Positions 17,325-26,894 of a DNA stretch of 64,000 nt are shown piece by piece. The notes under the pieces are model-generated. The model was given only the letters and a program-made list of their open reading frames with translations. It searched no databases and was not told where the DNA came from. The translations under genes and the position numbers were made by a program. Each line of letters begins with the position of its first letter. Positions within the stretch are counted from its first letter, which is position 1. Origin of the DNA: Streptomyces sp. NBC_00442 (GTDB taxonomy: Bacteria; Actinomycetota; Actinomycetes; Streptomycetales; Streptomycetaceae); contig NZ_CP107918.1 in assembly GCF_036014195.1 (NCBI RefSeq), positions 558,001-622,000 of the forward strand. The letters are read 5' to 3'.

Positions 17325-18076
17325 TGTGCCGTCACATCGCTTACGTGGGCGTGCCCCTGGTCCTCGATGACGTGCTCGTGCGACCGGCCAACGGCCTGTA
17401 CCGGCAGTCGTGGGCGCCGCGCCATCAGCGCCACGGCACCGTCAACGCCGACGGCTTCGGCGCCGGCTGGTACGCCGACGGCGATCCGGTGCCCGCCCGC
17501 TACCGGCGCACCGGGCCCATCTGGTCGGACCCGAACTTCGCGGATCTGGCCCGGGTGGTGCGCACCGAAGCGCTGCTCGCGGCGGTCAGGGACGCGACCG
17601 AGGCGGGGGCCGACGGCGAGGCGGCGGCCGCACCGTTCTCCTCCGGGCGCCTGCTGTTCAGCCACAACGGTGCCGTGCGGGACTGGCCGCGCAGCGCGGC
17701 CGGACTCGCCGCGGCCCTGCCCGCCCGTGCGCTGCTCGGGCTTGAGGCCCGGTGCGACTCCGCGTTCGTCTGGGCGCTGGTGCTGCACCGCCTCGACCGC
17801 GGCGCGACGGCCGGTGACGCGCTGGCCGTCACGGTCGCCGAAGTGGCGGCCGCCGCGCCCGGCTCACGCCTGAACCTGCTGCTCACCGACGGCGAGACGA
17901 TCACCGCGACCGCGTGGGGCGACACGCTGTGGTTCCTCCACACGCCCGGCCGCTCCACCGTCGTCGCGTCCGAGCCGTACGACGACGATCCCCACTGGCG
18001 CGAGGTGCCCGACAACACCCTGCTCCGCGCCGGCCGAACCGATGTCCTGCTCACCCCCCTCAAGGAGCCCCAGTAG
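17324..18076 (+). CDS. egtC: Gamma-glutamyl-hercynylcysteine sulfoxide hydrolase EgtC
   Basis: A 250-residue class II glutamine amidotransferase-like hydrolase that removes the glutamyl group from the EgtB product. The N-terminal nucleophile is Cys2 (MCRHIAYVG), exposed after removal of Met. [14 protein letters not shown] and [10 protein letters not shown] match the NTN-hydrolase active-site strands. The start codon shares one base with the egtB stop (TGATG). Confidence 0.95.
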   Translation: MCRHIAYVGVPLVLDDVLVRPANGLYRQSWAPRHQRHGTVNADGFGAGWYADGDPVPARYRRTGPIWSDPNFADLARVVRTEALLAAVRDATEAGADGEAAAAPFSSGRLLFSHNGAVRDWPRSAAGLAAALPARALLGLEARCDSAFVWALVLHRLDRGATAGDALAVTVAEVAAAAPGSRLNLLLTDGETITATAWGDTLWFLHTPGRSTVVASEPYDDDPHWREVPDNTLLRAGRTDVLLTPLKEPQ

Positions 18077-19038
18077 TGCGCCCGTTCCAGTTGACCCGCA
18101 CCCTGCCCGAGGACGCCACCGGGGCCGCACTGCGCGCCGATGTGCTCCACGGGCTCACCCGCACCCCCAAGTCCCTTCCGCCCAAGTGGTTCTACGACGC
18201 ACGGGGCAGCGAACTGTTCGAGGAGATCACCCGGCTGCCCGATTACTACCCGACCAGGGCCGAGCGGGAGATCCTGGCCCGGCGCGCGGTGGAGATAGCC
18301 GGGGCGACCGGTGCGCGCACCCTGGTGGAGCTGGGCTCCGGCTCGTCGGAGAAGACCCGGCTGCTCCTGGACGCGCTGCCCGAGCCGCTCACCTACGTGC
18401 CGGTCGACGTGAGTGAGAGCGCTCTCGGCGGCGCGGCGCGGGCCCTGCTCGCCGAACGGCCGGGCCTGAGCGTGCACGCGCTGATCGCGGACTTCACCCA
18501 GGTGCTCGAACTGCCCGAGGCACCGGGGCCCCGGCTCGTGGCGTTCCTCGGCGGCACCATCGGCAATCTGCTGCCGGCGCAGCGCGCCGCATTCCTCGCC
18601 TCGGTCAGGAAGTTGACGGCACCGGGCGACTCCCTGCTGATCGGGACCGACCTGGTGAAGGAGGAGTCCGTCCTCGTCCGCGCCTACGACGACGCGACGG
18701 GCGTGACGGCGGCGTTCAACAAGAACGTGCTCAGCGTCATCGACCGTGAACTGGGCGCCGACTTCGATCCGGACGACTTCGACCACGTGGCGCTGTGGAA
18801 CCGCCGGGAGGAGTGGATCGAGATGCGGCTGCGGGCCCGCCGCGAGGTGACCGTGAAGATCCCCGAACTGGATCTGGCGGTCTCCTTCGCGGCCGGCGAG
18901 GAGCTGCGCACGGAGGTGTCGGCGAAGTTCCGCGAGGAGGGCGTACGGGCCGAGCTGACGGCCGCCGGATTCGTGCCGTCGCACTGGTGGACCGATGACG
19001 CCGGGCGGTTCGCGCTCTCCTTGGCGACGGCGGGCTGA
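18076..19038 (+). CDS. egtD: L-histidine N(alpha)-methyltransferase EgtD
   Basis: A 320-residue SAM-dependent enzyme that trimethylates histidine to hercynine, the first committed step. [30 protein letters not shown] is the diagnostic N-terminal segment (read here in part), [13 protein letters not shown] is the SAM-binding loop, and the C-terminus has the EMRLRARR substrate region. The GTG start shares one base with the egtC stop (TAGTG). It ends the operon; a hairpin follows. EgtE, the lyase of the mycobacterial cluster, is not encoded here. Confidence 0.96.
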   Translation: MRPFQLTRTLPEDATGAALRADVLHGLTRTPKSLPPKWFYDARGSELFEEITRLPDYYPTRAEREILARRAVEIAGATGARTLVELGSGSSEKTRLLLDALPEPLTYVPVDVSESALGGAARALLAERPGLSVHALIADFTQVLELPEAPGPRLVAFLGGTIGNLLPAQRAAFLASVRKLTAPGDSLLIGTDLVKEESVLVRAYDDATGVTAAFNKNVLSVIDRELGADFDPDDFDHVALWNRREEWIEMRLRARREVTVKIPELDLAVSFAAGEELRTEVSAKFREEGVRAELTAAGFVPSHWWTDDAGRFALSLATAG

Positions 19039-19052
19039 CCGCCCGGGGCGGC

Positions 19053-19080
19053 CCCCGCTCGGCGTGCATGGCCGAGGGGG
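19053..19080. terminator. Hairpin after egtD, between convergent genes
   Basis: CTCGG (19058-19062) pairs with CCGAG (19072-19076) around a nine-base loop and is extended by CCCC and GGGG with one bulged G. It lies between the convergent egtD and DDN-type gene ends, so it could serve both. Confidence 0.55.
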
Positions 19081-19095
19081 TCCGCCCGCAGGCGG

Positions 19096-19542
19096 TCAGT
19101 GGCCGCCGGGCACCGTTTCCAGGACGAACACGGGGATCTCGCGGTCGGTCTTCTTCTGGTAGTCCGCGTAGTCGGGGTAGGCCTCGACGGCGCGCCCCCA
19201 CCACAGGGCCTTCTCCTCGCCCGTCACCTCGCGGGCCTTCATGTCCTGGCGCTCGGTGCCGTCCTGGAGCTCGACCCTGGGGTCGGCGACGAGGTTGTGG
19301 TACCAGACGGGGTGCTTGGGCGCGCCGCCCAGCGAGGCGACCACCGCGTAGCGGCCGTCGTGCTCGACGCGCATCACGGGCGTCTTGCGGATCTTGCCGC
19401 TCTTGGCACCGTGCATCGTGATCAGGACGACGGGCATGCCGCGCATCGTCATCCCTTCCCGGCCGCCTGATCGCTCGATGGCCTCGACCTGCTCGCGCGC
19501 CCGCTGGCTGGTGCTCGGCTCGTACTCGCCGTCGAGAGGCAT
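19096..19542 (-). CDS. F420-dependent nitroreductase-family (DDN-like) oxidoreductase
   Basis: A 148-residue single split-barrel protein. [25 protein letters not shown] is the F420-binding signature, read here as SGKIRKTP, followed by [16 protein letters not shown]. Members reduce quinones or other substrates with cofactor F420H2 and are common in actinomycetes. Convergent with egtD. A role in redox defence fits the neighbourhood but is inference. Confidence 0.9.
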   Translation of the reverse strand: MPLDGEYEPSTSQRAREQVEAIERSGGREGMTMRGMPVVLITMHGAKSGKIRKTPVMRVEHDGRYAVVASLGGAPKHPVWYHNLVADPRVELQDGTERQDMKAREVTGEEKALWWGRAVEAYPDYADYQKKTDREIPVFVLETVPGGH

Positions 19543-19784
19543 GGTGGGGGGTCCTTTCGTCCGTGACGTGCGGTCCGGTCCGGCTTCGCCCGGGGCCGGA
19601 CCACGCTGGTGGCTGCATCTCCATCTTCCCCTCGGCGGACGCCCGCGCCCCGCAAGGCACCGCCGTCCGGGGCAGGAAGGCCGGATCCGGACGCTTGTTC
19701 GTGCGGGGGCACGGGCAGCAGCACCGGGTGTCCCGCTCCACGTCGGCCGATCTCCCGCAGACTCCCCCCGAGGACGTGCCTCCG

Positions 19785-20279
19785 ATGGCGACTCCAGCCG
19801 CTTCGCCCCGCACCCCGCAGCAGCCGCGAACCCGTCCGCGACATGCCCGTTCGGCCTGGTCCGGTGTGCTCATCGGCGTGGGCGTCGCGGCGTTCGTCGA
19901 CGAGACCGTCTTCCACCAGCTGCTGCACTGGCACCACTTCTACGACCGCTCGACCCCGGACATCGGCCTGGTCTCCGACGGCCTCTTCCACGCCTTCGGC
20001 TGGTTCGCCGTCGTCATCGGCCTGTTCATGGTCGCCGATCTGCGCCACCGCGCGGCCCTCGCGGGTCGCGCCCTGGCCGGCGGCATCCTGGCGGGCGCGG
20101 GAGGGTTCCAGCTGTACGACGGCACCGTGCAGCACAAGCTGATGGGGCTGCACCAGATCAGGTACCACGTGGACCTCGCCCCGTACGACCTCACCTGGAA
20201 CATCCTCGCCGTGGTGTTCCTCGCGGCCGGCACCCTGCTGCTGCGCGCCGGCCGCCGTGCCCCCGACTCGCTTTCGTGA
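19785..20279 (+). CDS. DUF2243 membrane protein
   Basis: A 164-residue protein with four hydrophobic segments. The family signature [18 protein letters not shown] has many His residues, suggesting metal or heme contact, and [14 protein letters not shown] follows. The function of DUF2243 is unknown. It overlaps the next gene, a CtaG-type protein, by GTGA, so the two are made together, perhaps for copper delivery or oxidase assembly. I chose the ATG at 19785; a GTG three codons upstream is possible. Confidence 0.85.
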   Translation: MATPAASPRTPQQPRTRPRHARSAWSGVLIGVGVAAFVDETVFHQLLHWHHFYDRSTPDIGLVSDGLFHAFGWFAVVIGLFMVADLRHRAALAGRALAGGILAGAGGFQLYDGTVQHKLMGLHQIRYHVDLAPYDLTWNILAVVFLAAGTLLLRAGRRAPDSLS

Positions 20280-21121
20280 CAGCACAATTGACGGTTCATC
20301 AGCATGTGGGTGGTCAGCCGGGCGCGCCCGCGCTGCTCGCGGCGGGGCTCGCGCTCGGCGGTGCCGCGGCCTATGTGCTCGCGGCGGCCCGGCTGCGCCG
20401 CCGCGGGGACCGCTGGCCGCCGGTGCGGGACGCCGGCTTCGTGGCGGGCGCGACGGCCCTGATGGCGGCGGCGCTCGCCCCGCCGCCCGGCGGGCCCTTC
20501 GCGGCCCACATGACGCAGCACCTGCTCACCGCGATGACGGCCCCGCTGCTCCTCGCCCTGGCCCGCCCGGTCACGCTCGCCCTGCGCTCCCTGCCGCCCG
20601 CGCCCCACCGCAGGCTCCTCGGCGTGCTGCACGCGCGCCCGGTCGCCCTGCTCGCGCACCCGGCGACGGCCGCGCTGCTCGACGTGGGCGGTCTGTGGCT
20701 CCTGTACCGGAGCCCGCTGTTCGCCGCCGCACACACCAGGTCCTGGCTCTCGGTCCTGGTCCACGTCCATGTCTTCGCGGCCGGACTGCTTCTCTCGGTC
20801 ACCCTCTGCGGGCTCGACCCACTGCCGCGCCGCCACGGAACGCCGCTGAAGGCTGCCGCCCTCGTCGGCGCGGGCGGCGCGCACTCCGTCCTGGCCAAGA
20901 GCCTGTACGCCGCTCCCCCGCCCGGCACCCGCTTCGCGCCGGGCGATCTCGCGGCCGGCTCCGAGATCATGTACTACGGCGGCGACCTGATCGAGATCGC
21001 TCTCGCGGTCGCCGTCGCACTCCACTGGTACGCGGCCGGCAGCCGCCGCCTGGCCCGGGAGAGGCGGCGGGCGGCGGCACGGCCCGCGCCGCCGCCCGCG
21101 TCAGCCTCGTACGGTCAGTGA
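20276..21121 (+). CDS. CtaG-family cytochrome c oxidase assembly membrane protein
   Basis: A 281-residue protein with about seven hydrophobic segments and family motifs HMTQHLLTAMTAPLLLALARP and YYGGDLIEIALA. CtaG/Caa3-type proteins help assemble the copper centre of terminal oxidases. The GTG start overlaps the DUF2243 stop by four bases. The 3' end overlaps the convergent NADH dehydrogenase gene by 21 bases. No oxidase subunit genes are in the window. Confidence 0.85.
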   Translation: MTAQLTVHQHVGGQPGAPALLAAGLALGGAAAYVLAAARLRRRGDRWPPVRDAGFVAGATALMAAALAPPPGGPFAAHMTQHLLTAMTAPLLLALARPVTLALRSLPPAPHRRLLGVLHARPVALLAHPATAALLDVGGLWLLYRSPLFAAAHTRSWLSVLVHVHVFAAGLLLSVTLCGLDPLPRRHGTPLKAAALVGAGGAHSVLAKSLYAAPPPGTRFAPGDLAAGSEIMYYGGDLIEIALAVAVALHWYAAGSRRLARERRRAAARPAPPPASASYGQ

Positions 21122-22462
21122 GGCCGTGTGCGAGCGGACCTGCTCCGGCGTCAGATAGGCGTCGGTGTACTCGAAGTCCTTCAGCGTGGCGGGCTTCTGG
21201 GCCTGGAAGCCGGTGCGGACGAAGTCGTCGCCCGCGACCGCGTTCAGCATCCAGTTGGTCAGCACGCGGGTCTTGGCGACGTTGGTGCGCAGCGCCGACC
21301 AGTGGTAGCCGCGGGCCACCGCCTGGGCGGGCAGGCCGCGCAGCTCGATGCCGAGCGGCTTGGAGACGGCGTCACGGCCGCCGAGGTCGACGACCAGGCC
21401 GAGGTCCTTGTGGACGTAGGGTCGCAGCGGCTCGCCCCGCAGCGAGGACACGATGTTGTCGGCGGCCTTCGGTCCCTGGCGCATCGCGTGCTGCGCGGTG
21501 GGCGGGCAGAAGGCGCCTTCGCCCTTGGCGAGGTCGGGCACGGCGGCGGCGTCTCCGAGCGCGAACACCCCGTCGAGACCCGGCACCGTCATCTCGGGCG
21601 TGACCAGGAGGCGGCCGCGTTCGGTCTCGGCCTCCAGGGTGCCCACGAGCGGACTCGCGGCGACGCCCGCGGTCCAGATGAGGGTGCGGCAGGGCAGGAC
21701 GCGGCCGTCGGTGAAGGTGACCTTGTCCGCGCCGGCCTCGGCGATGGAGACGCCGAGCGACACCTCGATGCCGCGCTTGCGCAGGATCCCCAGGGCGACC
21801 TTGCCGAGCTTGTCGCCCAGTTCGGGCATCAGCTTGGGCGCGATGTCGATGAGGTGCCACTTGATCTGCCGCGGGTCGAGGCGGGGGTACCGCTTGATCG
21901 CGTTCATGGTGATCCGCTGGAGGCAGGCGGCCGTCTCGGTGCCCGCGTAGCCGCCGCCGACCACGACGAAGCGGAGCCGGGAGGCCCGCTCGTCCTCGTC
22001 GTCGCTCGCGTCGGCCAGGTCGAGCTGGGCGATGACGTGGTCGCGGATGTACGCGGCCTCGGCGAGGGTCTTCATGCCACGGGCGTTTTCGACCAGGCCG
22101 GGAATGTCGAAGGTGCGGGTCACGCTGCCGGGGGCCAGGACGATGTAGTCGTACGGCTGGTCGAGTGTCTCGCCGGTGATCTTGCGGATGACGCAGATCT
22201 TCGCCTTGGGGTCCACACCGATGGCGCCGCCCGGAATGATGCGGGTGCGGTGCTTGGCGCTGCGCCGCAGGGACACCGCGACCGACTGCGGGGTCAGCAC
22301 CCCGGCCGCGACCTGCGGCAGAAGCGGCAGATACAGCTGGTAGGAGAACGGCGTGACCAGGGAGATCTCCGCTTCTCCCGGGGTGAGGCGGCGTTCCAGG
22401 CGCCGTACGCATTCGACCCCGGCGAAGCCGGCGCCTACGACGAGAATCCTCGGTCGTGCCAC
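21101..22462 (-). CDS. Type II NADH dehydrogenase (NDH-2-like FAD oxidoreductase)
   Basis: A 453-residue two-dinucleotide-fold flavoprotein: RILVVGAGFAGVECVRRL at the N-terminus binds FAD, RFVVVGGGYAGTETAACLQ near residue 165 binds NAD(P)H, and VFALGDAAAVPD is the second FAD motif. Non-proton-pumping NDH-2 passes electrons from NADH to menaquinone at the membrane. The GTG at 22462 has AAAGGA eight bases upstream; the longer in-frame extension lacks support. Its neighbours (DUF2243, CtaG) also point to respiratory electron flow. Confidence 0.88.
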   Translation of the reverse strand: MARPRILVVGAGFAGVECVRRLERRLTPGEAEISLVTPFSYQLYLPLLPQVAAGVLTPQSVAVSLRRSAKHRTRIIPGGAIGVDPKAKICVIRKITGETLDQPYDYIVLAPGSVTRTFDIPGLVENARGMKTLAEAAYIRDHVIAQLDLADASDDEDERASRLRFVVVGGGYAGTETAACLQRITMNAIKRYPRLDPRQIKWHLIDIAPKLMPELGDKLGKVALGILRKRGIEVSLGVSIAEAGADKVTFTDGRVLPCRTLIWTAGVAASPLVGTLEAETERGRLLVTPEMTVPGLDGVFALGDAAAVPDLAKGEGAFCPPTAQHAMRQGPKAADNIVSSLRGEPLRPYVHKDLGLVVDLGGRDAVSKPLGIELRGLPAQAVARGYHWSALRTNVAKTRVLTNWMLNAVAGDDFVRTGFQAQKPATLKDFEYTDAYLTPEQVRSHTASLTVRG

Positions 22463-22617
22463 GGTGTGCGTCCTTTCCCTGGGACCTGCGAACGGGGCGA
22501 GTACTGAGCCGTCACTGCCCGAGTGCCCCCGACCGGCGTCCGTCAACACCTCCATAGTGATCAACGCAGCACCACCGCACCACCGCACCACCGAACGCCC
22601 CGCCCCGGACACGCGAA

Positions 22618-22662
22618 ACGGCGCCATCGCGCCGGATGGAGACCCGGGGCGGATGGCGCCGT
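22618..22662. terminator. Long-stem hairpin downstream of cyclophilin gene
   Basis: ACGGCGCCATC (22618-22628) is exactly complementary to GATGGCGCCGT (22652-22662). It lies between the cyclophilin stop and the NDH-2 start on the minus strand, so it most likely ends the cyclophilin transcript. The flanking bases also contain two copies of TGGTGCGTGCGTC and a small ACCACCGC repeat. Confidence 0.6.
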
Positions 22663-22707
22663 TCGTGTGGTGCGTGCGTCGGGTGACGCCCTGCCGTGGT
22701 GCGTGCG

Positions 22708-23199
22708 TCAGGCGACGGTGCCGCTGTCGCTGATGACGACGTCGGCGCGCGGGGCGCCGCTGGGGGTGCCGAGCGCCTCGATCTGCTTCACCAGCTCCTG
22801 GCCCTCGACGACCTCGCCGAAGACGACGTGCTTGCCGTCGAGCCAGGGGGTGACGACGGTCGTCACGAAGAACTGGGAGCCGTTGGTGCCCGGACCGCGG
22901 TTGGCCATCGAGAGCAGGAACGGGCGGTCGTGCTTGAGGGAGAAGTTCTCGTCGGTGAAGGTGGCGCCGAAGATGCTCTTGCCGCCCGTGCCGTTGCCGT
23001 GGGTGAAGTCGCCGCCCTGGAGCATGAACCCCGGGATGACGCGGTGGAAGGAGGAGCCGGCGTAGCCGTAGCCGTTCTCGCCGGTGGAGAGCTCACGGAA
23101 GTTGCGCGCCGTCTCCGGGACGACGTCGTCGAAGAGCCGGAAGACGATGCGGCCGGCCTTCTCGCCGCCGATGGTGATGTCGAAATAAACGTTCTGCAT
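22708..23199 (-). CDS. Cyclophilin-type peptidyl-prolyl cis-trans isomerase
   Basis: A 163-residue single-domain cyclophilin without signal peptide. [23 protein letters not shown] holds the catalytic Arg and the Phe/Met/Gln pocket residues; [18 protein letters not shown] and [12 protein letters not shown] complete the fold. It assists proline-limited protein folding in the cytoplasm. CAGGAT lies six bases before the ATG, indicating a possible leaderless transcript. Confidence 0.95.
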   Translation of the reverse strand: MQNVYFDITIGGEKAGRIVFRLFDDVVPETARNFRELSTGENGYGYAGSSFHRVIPGFMLQGGDFTHGNGTGGKSIFGATFTDENFSLKHDRPFLLSMANRGPGTNGSQFFVTTVVTPWLDGKHVVFGEVVEGQELVKQIEALGTPSGAPRADVVISDSGTVA

Positions 23200-23283
23200 G
23201 GCCCCATCCTGACATCCGCCGTCGCACGACCCGGCCGCGGCTCACCCATTGGCCCCTCCGCGCCCCGAGCCGGGCCTCGCGCC

Positions 23284-24540
23284 TCAGGGGAAGAGCAGCG
23301 TCGTGATCCGGTCGGACGCGGTCTTCGCGGCCTTCTTGGGGTCGGCTCCGTCGAGCACGGCCGTCATGTACGGCTTGATGGGGTTGTCCGCCTCGACGGC
23401 CGCCCACTGCGGCGAGTTGGGGGTGGCGCGGCCCTGGGCGGCGCCCTTGGCCATGGCCGCGGTGCCCTCCTGGCCCTCGACGGCGGGGGCCAAGGTGGAC
23501 TTGTTGGGAACGTAGTTCATGGTCGTGGCCAGATCCGTCTGCCACTTCTCACCGGTCAGCGCCGCGACGACCTGGACGGCCGCGGCCCGGTGCGCGGTCT
23601 TGCGCGGGATGATCAGGTCGGAGCCGCCGGTGAAGACCGCGCCCGGTCTCGCATCGGTGGGCCCCGGGACCGGGAAGTAGCCGAGCTTCCCGGCGAGCCC
23701 CGGGTTCGCCTTCTGGATGGCCTTCGCGGCGCCGGGCACCGCGATCATCTGGGCGGTCCGGCCCTTGGCGAAGACGCCGGCCTGCGGCGGGGTCTCCTCG
23801 TCGGCGCCGCGCGGCCCCTTGCCGAGCGCCTGGAGCTGCTTGTAGAACTCCATGCCGCGCAGCGCGGCCGCGCTGTCGAGGGCGCCCTTCCAGTCGCCGG
23901 TGTCCTCCTGGGCGAGCTCGCCGCCCTCGTCCCAGACGAATCCGGCCAGCGTGTACCAGTCCTGACCGGCCAGGTAAATGCCTTGATTCTGGCCGGTGTT
24001 GAGCTTCGCGGTGTCGGCGAGCCACTCGGCGCGGTCCTTGGGGGGCTCGCTGATGCCGGCGGCCGCGAAGAGGTCCTTGTTGTAGATGACGACGCGGTTG
24101 GCGGCGTACCACGGGATGCCGTACTGCATGCCGTCCACGTTCCCGGGCTGGGCGAGGCCCGCGAGCCAGTCGCTGCTGCCCCAGTCGCGCAGCGATTCCA
24201 GGGTCATGTCGAGGAGCCCGCCGCTCGCCGCGTACTGGGGCACCTGGGTGTTGCCGACCTCGATGACGTCCGGAACGTCGCCGCCGCCCTGGAGGGCGGT
24301 CGTGATCTTCTGACCGATTCCGGTCCACTCCTGGATGCGGACAGTGAGCTCGACGCCGTCGTGCTCCTTCTCGAAGTCCTGCTTGAAGCGCTGCACGAAG
24401 TCGTCGGACGCGCTGTCCTTCATGAGCCACACGGTGACCTTGGTGGTCTTCCCGCCGAACCCCGGCAGCGCGCCGCAGCCGCTGAGGGCGCACACCGAGA
24501 CGAGCGCCAGGGAACAGGCGAGGGCACGACGGATCTTCAC
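23284..24540 (-). CDS. Sugar ABC transporter substrate-binding lipoprotein (orphan)
   Basis: A 418-residue family 1 solute-binding protein. The signal peptide ends in the lipobox LSGCG, so Cys22 should be lipidated. KVTVWLMKDS, PDVIEVGNTQVPQYAASGGLLD and YGIPWYAANRVVIYNKDLF are typical for oligosaccharide binders. No permease or ATPase genes are adjacent, so it must use transporter subunits encoded elsewhere. The upstream region carries a DasR-type site placed inside the promoter spacer, pointing to GlcNAc or chitin-oligomer control. Confidence 0.9.
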   Translation of the reverse strand: MKIRRALACSLALVSVCALSGCGALPGFGGKTTKVTVWLMKDSASDDFVQRFKQDFEKEHDGVELTVRIQEWTGIGQKITTALQGGGDVPDVIEVGNTQVPQYAASGGLLDMTLESLRDWGSSDWLAGLAQPGNVDGMQYGIPWYAANRVVIYNKDLFAAAGISEPPKDRAEWLADTAKLNTGQNQGIYLAGQDWYTLAGFVWDEGGELAQEDTGDWKGALDSAAALRGMEFYKQLQALGKGPRGADEETPPQAGVFAKGRTAQMIAVPGAAKAIQKANPGLAGKLGYFPVPGPTDARPGAVFTGGSDLIIPRKTAHRAAAVQVVAALTGEKWQTDLATTMNYVPNKSTLAPAVEGQEGTAAMAKGAAQGRATPNSPQWAAVEADNPIKPYMTAVLDGADPKKAAKTASDRITTLLFP

Positions 24541-24623
24541 GAAAGGTCACCTTCTGCGTGTGGGCAAGCAGTCATGACCCGACGTGGGGCAAGCGCGTGT
24601 GGCTTGTTCGGGTGCGATTCGTG

Positions 24624-24652
24624 AGTTTGGTATGGACCAATGGGGTGGTCAA
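24624..24652 (-). promoter_or_regulatory. Probable promoter with DasR-type (dre-like) operator for the sugar-binding protein
   Basis: Read on the minus strand: -35 TTGACC (24652-24647), a 17-base spacer, and -10-like CAAACT (24629-24624). The operator TGGTCCATACCA (24639-24628) lies inside the spacer and -10. It matches ten of twelve bases of the known DasR core TGGTCTAGACCA and eleven of twelve of the site found before the chitinase gene in this window. Both promoters have the same layout, with TTGACC six or seven bases before the operator. Confidence 0.65.
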
Positions 24653-24792
24653 GCCCCGGCGGGGACCGAACTTTTCCGGCCACCGAAAGGCGGCCGGGAA
24701 CGGGCGGGAACGGGCCCGGCGCGGGCCGATGTCTCGCGGAGCGCGGCCGAGTGGGGCACGGTGGAGGAACGCGACGAGAGGAGAGCGTCTCC

Positions 24793-25014
24793 ATGTCCAA
24801 CCACACGTACCGCGTCAGCGAGATCGTCGGCACCTCCCACGAGGGCGTGGACCAGGCCATCCGCAACGGGGTGACCCGCGCGGCACAGACCTTGCGCAAT
24901 CTGGACTGGTTCGAAGTGACACAGGTCCGCGGCCACATCGAGAACGGCGTGGTCGAGCACTACCAGGTCGGCCTCAAGGTCGGTTTCCGGCTGGACGACG
25001 ACGCGGAAGTCTGA
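24793..25014 (+). CDS. Dodecin (flavin-storage protein)
   Basis: A 73-residue protein with the dodecin pattern: YRVSEIVGTSHEGVDQAI, then TLRNLDWFEVTQVRGHIE with the Trp that stacks on flavin, and YQVGLKVGFRLD. Dodecins form hollow dodecamers that store riboflavin, FMN or CoA. GAGGAG lies nine bases before the ATG. It follows a long intergenic region divergent from the sugar-binding protein gene. Confidence 0.93.
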   Translation: MSNHTYRVSEIVGTSHEGVDQAIRNGVTRAAQTLRNLDWFEVTQVRGHIENGVVEHYQVGLKVGFRLDDDAEV

Positions 25015-25122
25015 CCCGTAGGTCCGACCCGTAGGGAGGCCCGGCGGCCACCCGGGCCGGTGGGACCGGTCCCGGGCGGGCCGGTCCCCGGTGGGCCGGT
25101 CCCCGGTGGGCCGAGACCGTCC

Positions 25123-25611
25123 TCAGGTGCGGCCCTCGCGCTCCTGGGCGTTCTTCAGCGCCTCGCTCGCGCCGGTCCACCGCGCACGTACGACGTGGAA
25201 CCCCGCCTCCTCGGCGGCGTCGCAGACCAGCTCGTCGTCGTCGACCAGCATGCGGATCTCGCGGCCGCGGCCCAGTGCGCGCAGGGTCTCCAGTTTGGTG
25301 AGGCGGGCCGGGCGGCGGTCGCTGTCGCGGCGCATGTGCAGGGCCCCGCCGGGCAGCCCCTGCGCGGCGAGCCACTCCACGGTGTCCTCGCGGCACCGCT
25401 CGGGCCGCCCGGTGAGGTAGACGACCTCGCACTCCTGCGCCGCCTCGCGGCACAGCGTCACGCCCTCGGCCAGCGGCGGGTCGGCGGGTGCGGCGGCGAA
25501 GAACGCGTCCCAGTCACGGGGTCTGCGGTCGAGGAGGTGCTGGCGGTGCGAGCTGTCGGCGAGCGTGCCGTCCAGGTCGAAGACGGCCAGGGGCCGGGTT
25601 CTGTCGATCAC
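25123..25611 (-). CDS. HAD-family phosphatase (polynucleotide 3'-phosphatase-like)
   Basis: A 162-residue HAD hydrolase: motif I is FDLDGTLAD with both Asp residues, motif II is VVYLTGRPERCR, and motif IV is MLVDDDELVCDAAEEAG. The WDAFFAAAPADPP and TGRPE pattern resembles the phosphatase domain of T4-type polynucleotide kinase (PseT-like). The GTG start at 25611 follows TAGCCT by seven bases, a leaderless arrangement; an ATG at 25644 is an alternative start. It converges on dodecin across a GC-rich repeat. Confidence 0.8.
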   Translation of the reverse strand: MIDRTRPLAVFDLDGTLADSSHRQHLLDRRPRDWDAFFAAAPADPPLAEGVTLCREAAQECEVVYLTGRPERCREDTVEWLAAQGLPGGALHMRRDSDRRPARLTKLETLRALGRGREIRMLVDDDELVCDAAEEAGFHVVRARWTGASEALKNAQEREGRT

Positions 25612-25699
25612 GCTCCCCAGGCTAGGGCCCCGCGTCCCCGTCATGCCGTGCCGGGCCGGGTTACGGGAATCCTCGTGCACCTCGGGTGTTGAACCCTGT

Positions 25700-26731
25700 G
25701 TGAGCTCACTGATCGCGACGACCCGATTTTCCGTGCTGGACCGCTCGCGCGTCCGGGCAGGGCACGACGGACCGCAGGCGCTGCGGGACACCGTGGCCTT
25801 CGCCCGCGAGGCCGAGCGGCTCGGCTACCACCGCTTCTGGGTGTCCGAACACCATTCGGTGCCCGGCGTCGCCGGCTCCGCGCCCGCCGTGCTCGCGGCC
25901 GCCGTCGCGGCGGCCACCTCGACGATCCGGGTCGGCACCGGCGGTGTGATGCTGCCCAACCACCAACCCCTCGTCGTGGCCGAGCAGTTCGGGGTCCTCG
26001 AGTCGCTCTTCCCCGGGCGGATCGACATGGGACTCGGCCGCTCGGTGGGGTTCACCGACGGCATCCGCAAGGCGCTCGGCCGCGGCAAGGAGGACGCCGA
26101 GGACTTCGGCGCGCAGCTCACCGAACTGCTCGGCTACTTCGACGGGACCCAGCGGGCCCACCCCCAGGTCCACGCCCACCCCGCGCAGGGCCTCGCCGTG
26201 CCGGCCTTCGTGCTTGCCACCGGCAAGGGAAGCCGCGTCGCCGCGGAGGCCGGGCTCCCGCTGGTCATCGCCAATGTGCGGGGCGAGGAGACGATGTTGC
26301 GGGCCATCGACGACTACCGCGACGCGTTCCGCCCCTCCGCGCACGCGCAGCGCCCGTACGTCGTGGTGTCCGGCGCGGTCGCCGTGGCGGACACCACCGG
26401 CGCCGCCCGCCGGATGCTGCTTCCGGAGGCCTGGTCGACCGCGTACTCCCGCACCCGTGGCGCTTTCCCGCCGCTGCTCCCGCCCGACGAGGTCGTCGCG
26501 CAGGTCATGAGCGACCGTGAGCGCGCGCTGTTCGACGAGGCCTTGCGCGGGCAGGTGTACGGGACCGAGGCGGAGGTGGCCGACGCGCTGGACACACTCC
26601 TTGCGCGCAGTGGCGCGGACGAGTTCCTCGTCACGACCAGCACGTACGACCGCGAGGCGCTGTTCGACTCCTACCGAAGGCTCGCCCGGCTCGCCCCGCT
26701 CGCGGGAACGGCCACCACCGCCGGGCCCTGA
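25700..26731 (+). CDS. Luciferase-like (LLM class) flavin-dependent oxidoreductase
   Basis: A 343-residue TIM-barrel protein of the bacterial luciferase superfamily, subgroup with FWVSEHHSVPGVAGSAP and GTGGVMLPNHQPLVVAEQFG near the N-terminus and RIDMGLGRS after it. Members use FMNH2 or F420. The substrate is not evident. The GTG start at 25700 is the first plausible one before the conserved fold. Divergent from the HAD phosphatase, with 88 bases between. Confidence 0.9.
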   Translation: MSSLIATTRFSVLDRSRVRAGHDGPQALRDTVAFAREAERLGYHRFWVSEHHSVPGVAGSAPAVLAAAVAAATSTIRVGTGGVMLPNHQPLVVAEQFGVLESLFPGRIDMGLGRSVGFTDGIRKALGRGKEDAEDFGAQLTELLGYFDGTQRAHPQVHAHPAQGLAVPAFVLATGKGSRVAAEAGLPLVIANVRGEETMLRAIDDYRDAFRPSAHAQRPYVVVSGAVAVADTTGAARRMLLPEAWSTAYSRTRGAFPPLLPPDEVVAQVMSDRERALFDEALRGQVYGTEAEVADALDTLLARSGADEFLVTTSTYDREALFDSYRRLARLAPLAGTATTAGP

Positions 26732-26894
26732 CACGGCGGGGGTCTGAGACGGGCGGAGGGCCCCGACGCAAGCGGCGTGTCCGGCCCGCGGGTCCCGCAG
26801 CCGGGCCGGCCGCCGTCGCCGGGCCCGCCCCGCGCGGGTGGCCGCTCGCGCACGCTCCGCCGCGCTGCGAAGATCGCGGAACCCCGTCCGCCCG

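Noticed and set aside
23284..24540. Complete ABC importer operon
   Set aside because: No permease or ATPase gene lies on either side; the neighbours are cyclophilin and dodecin.
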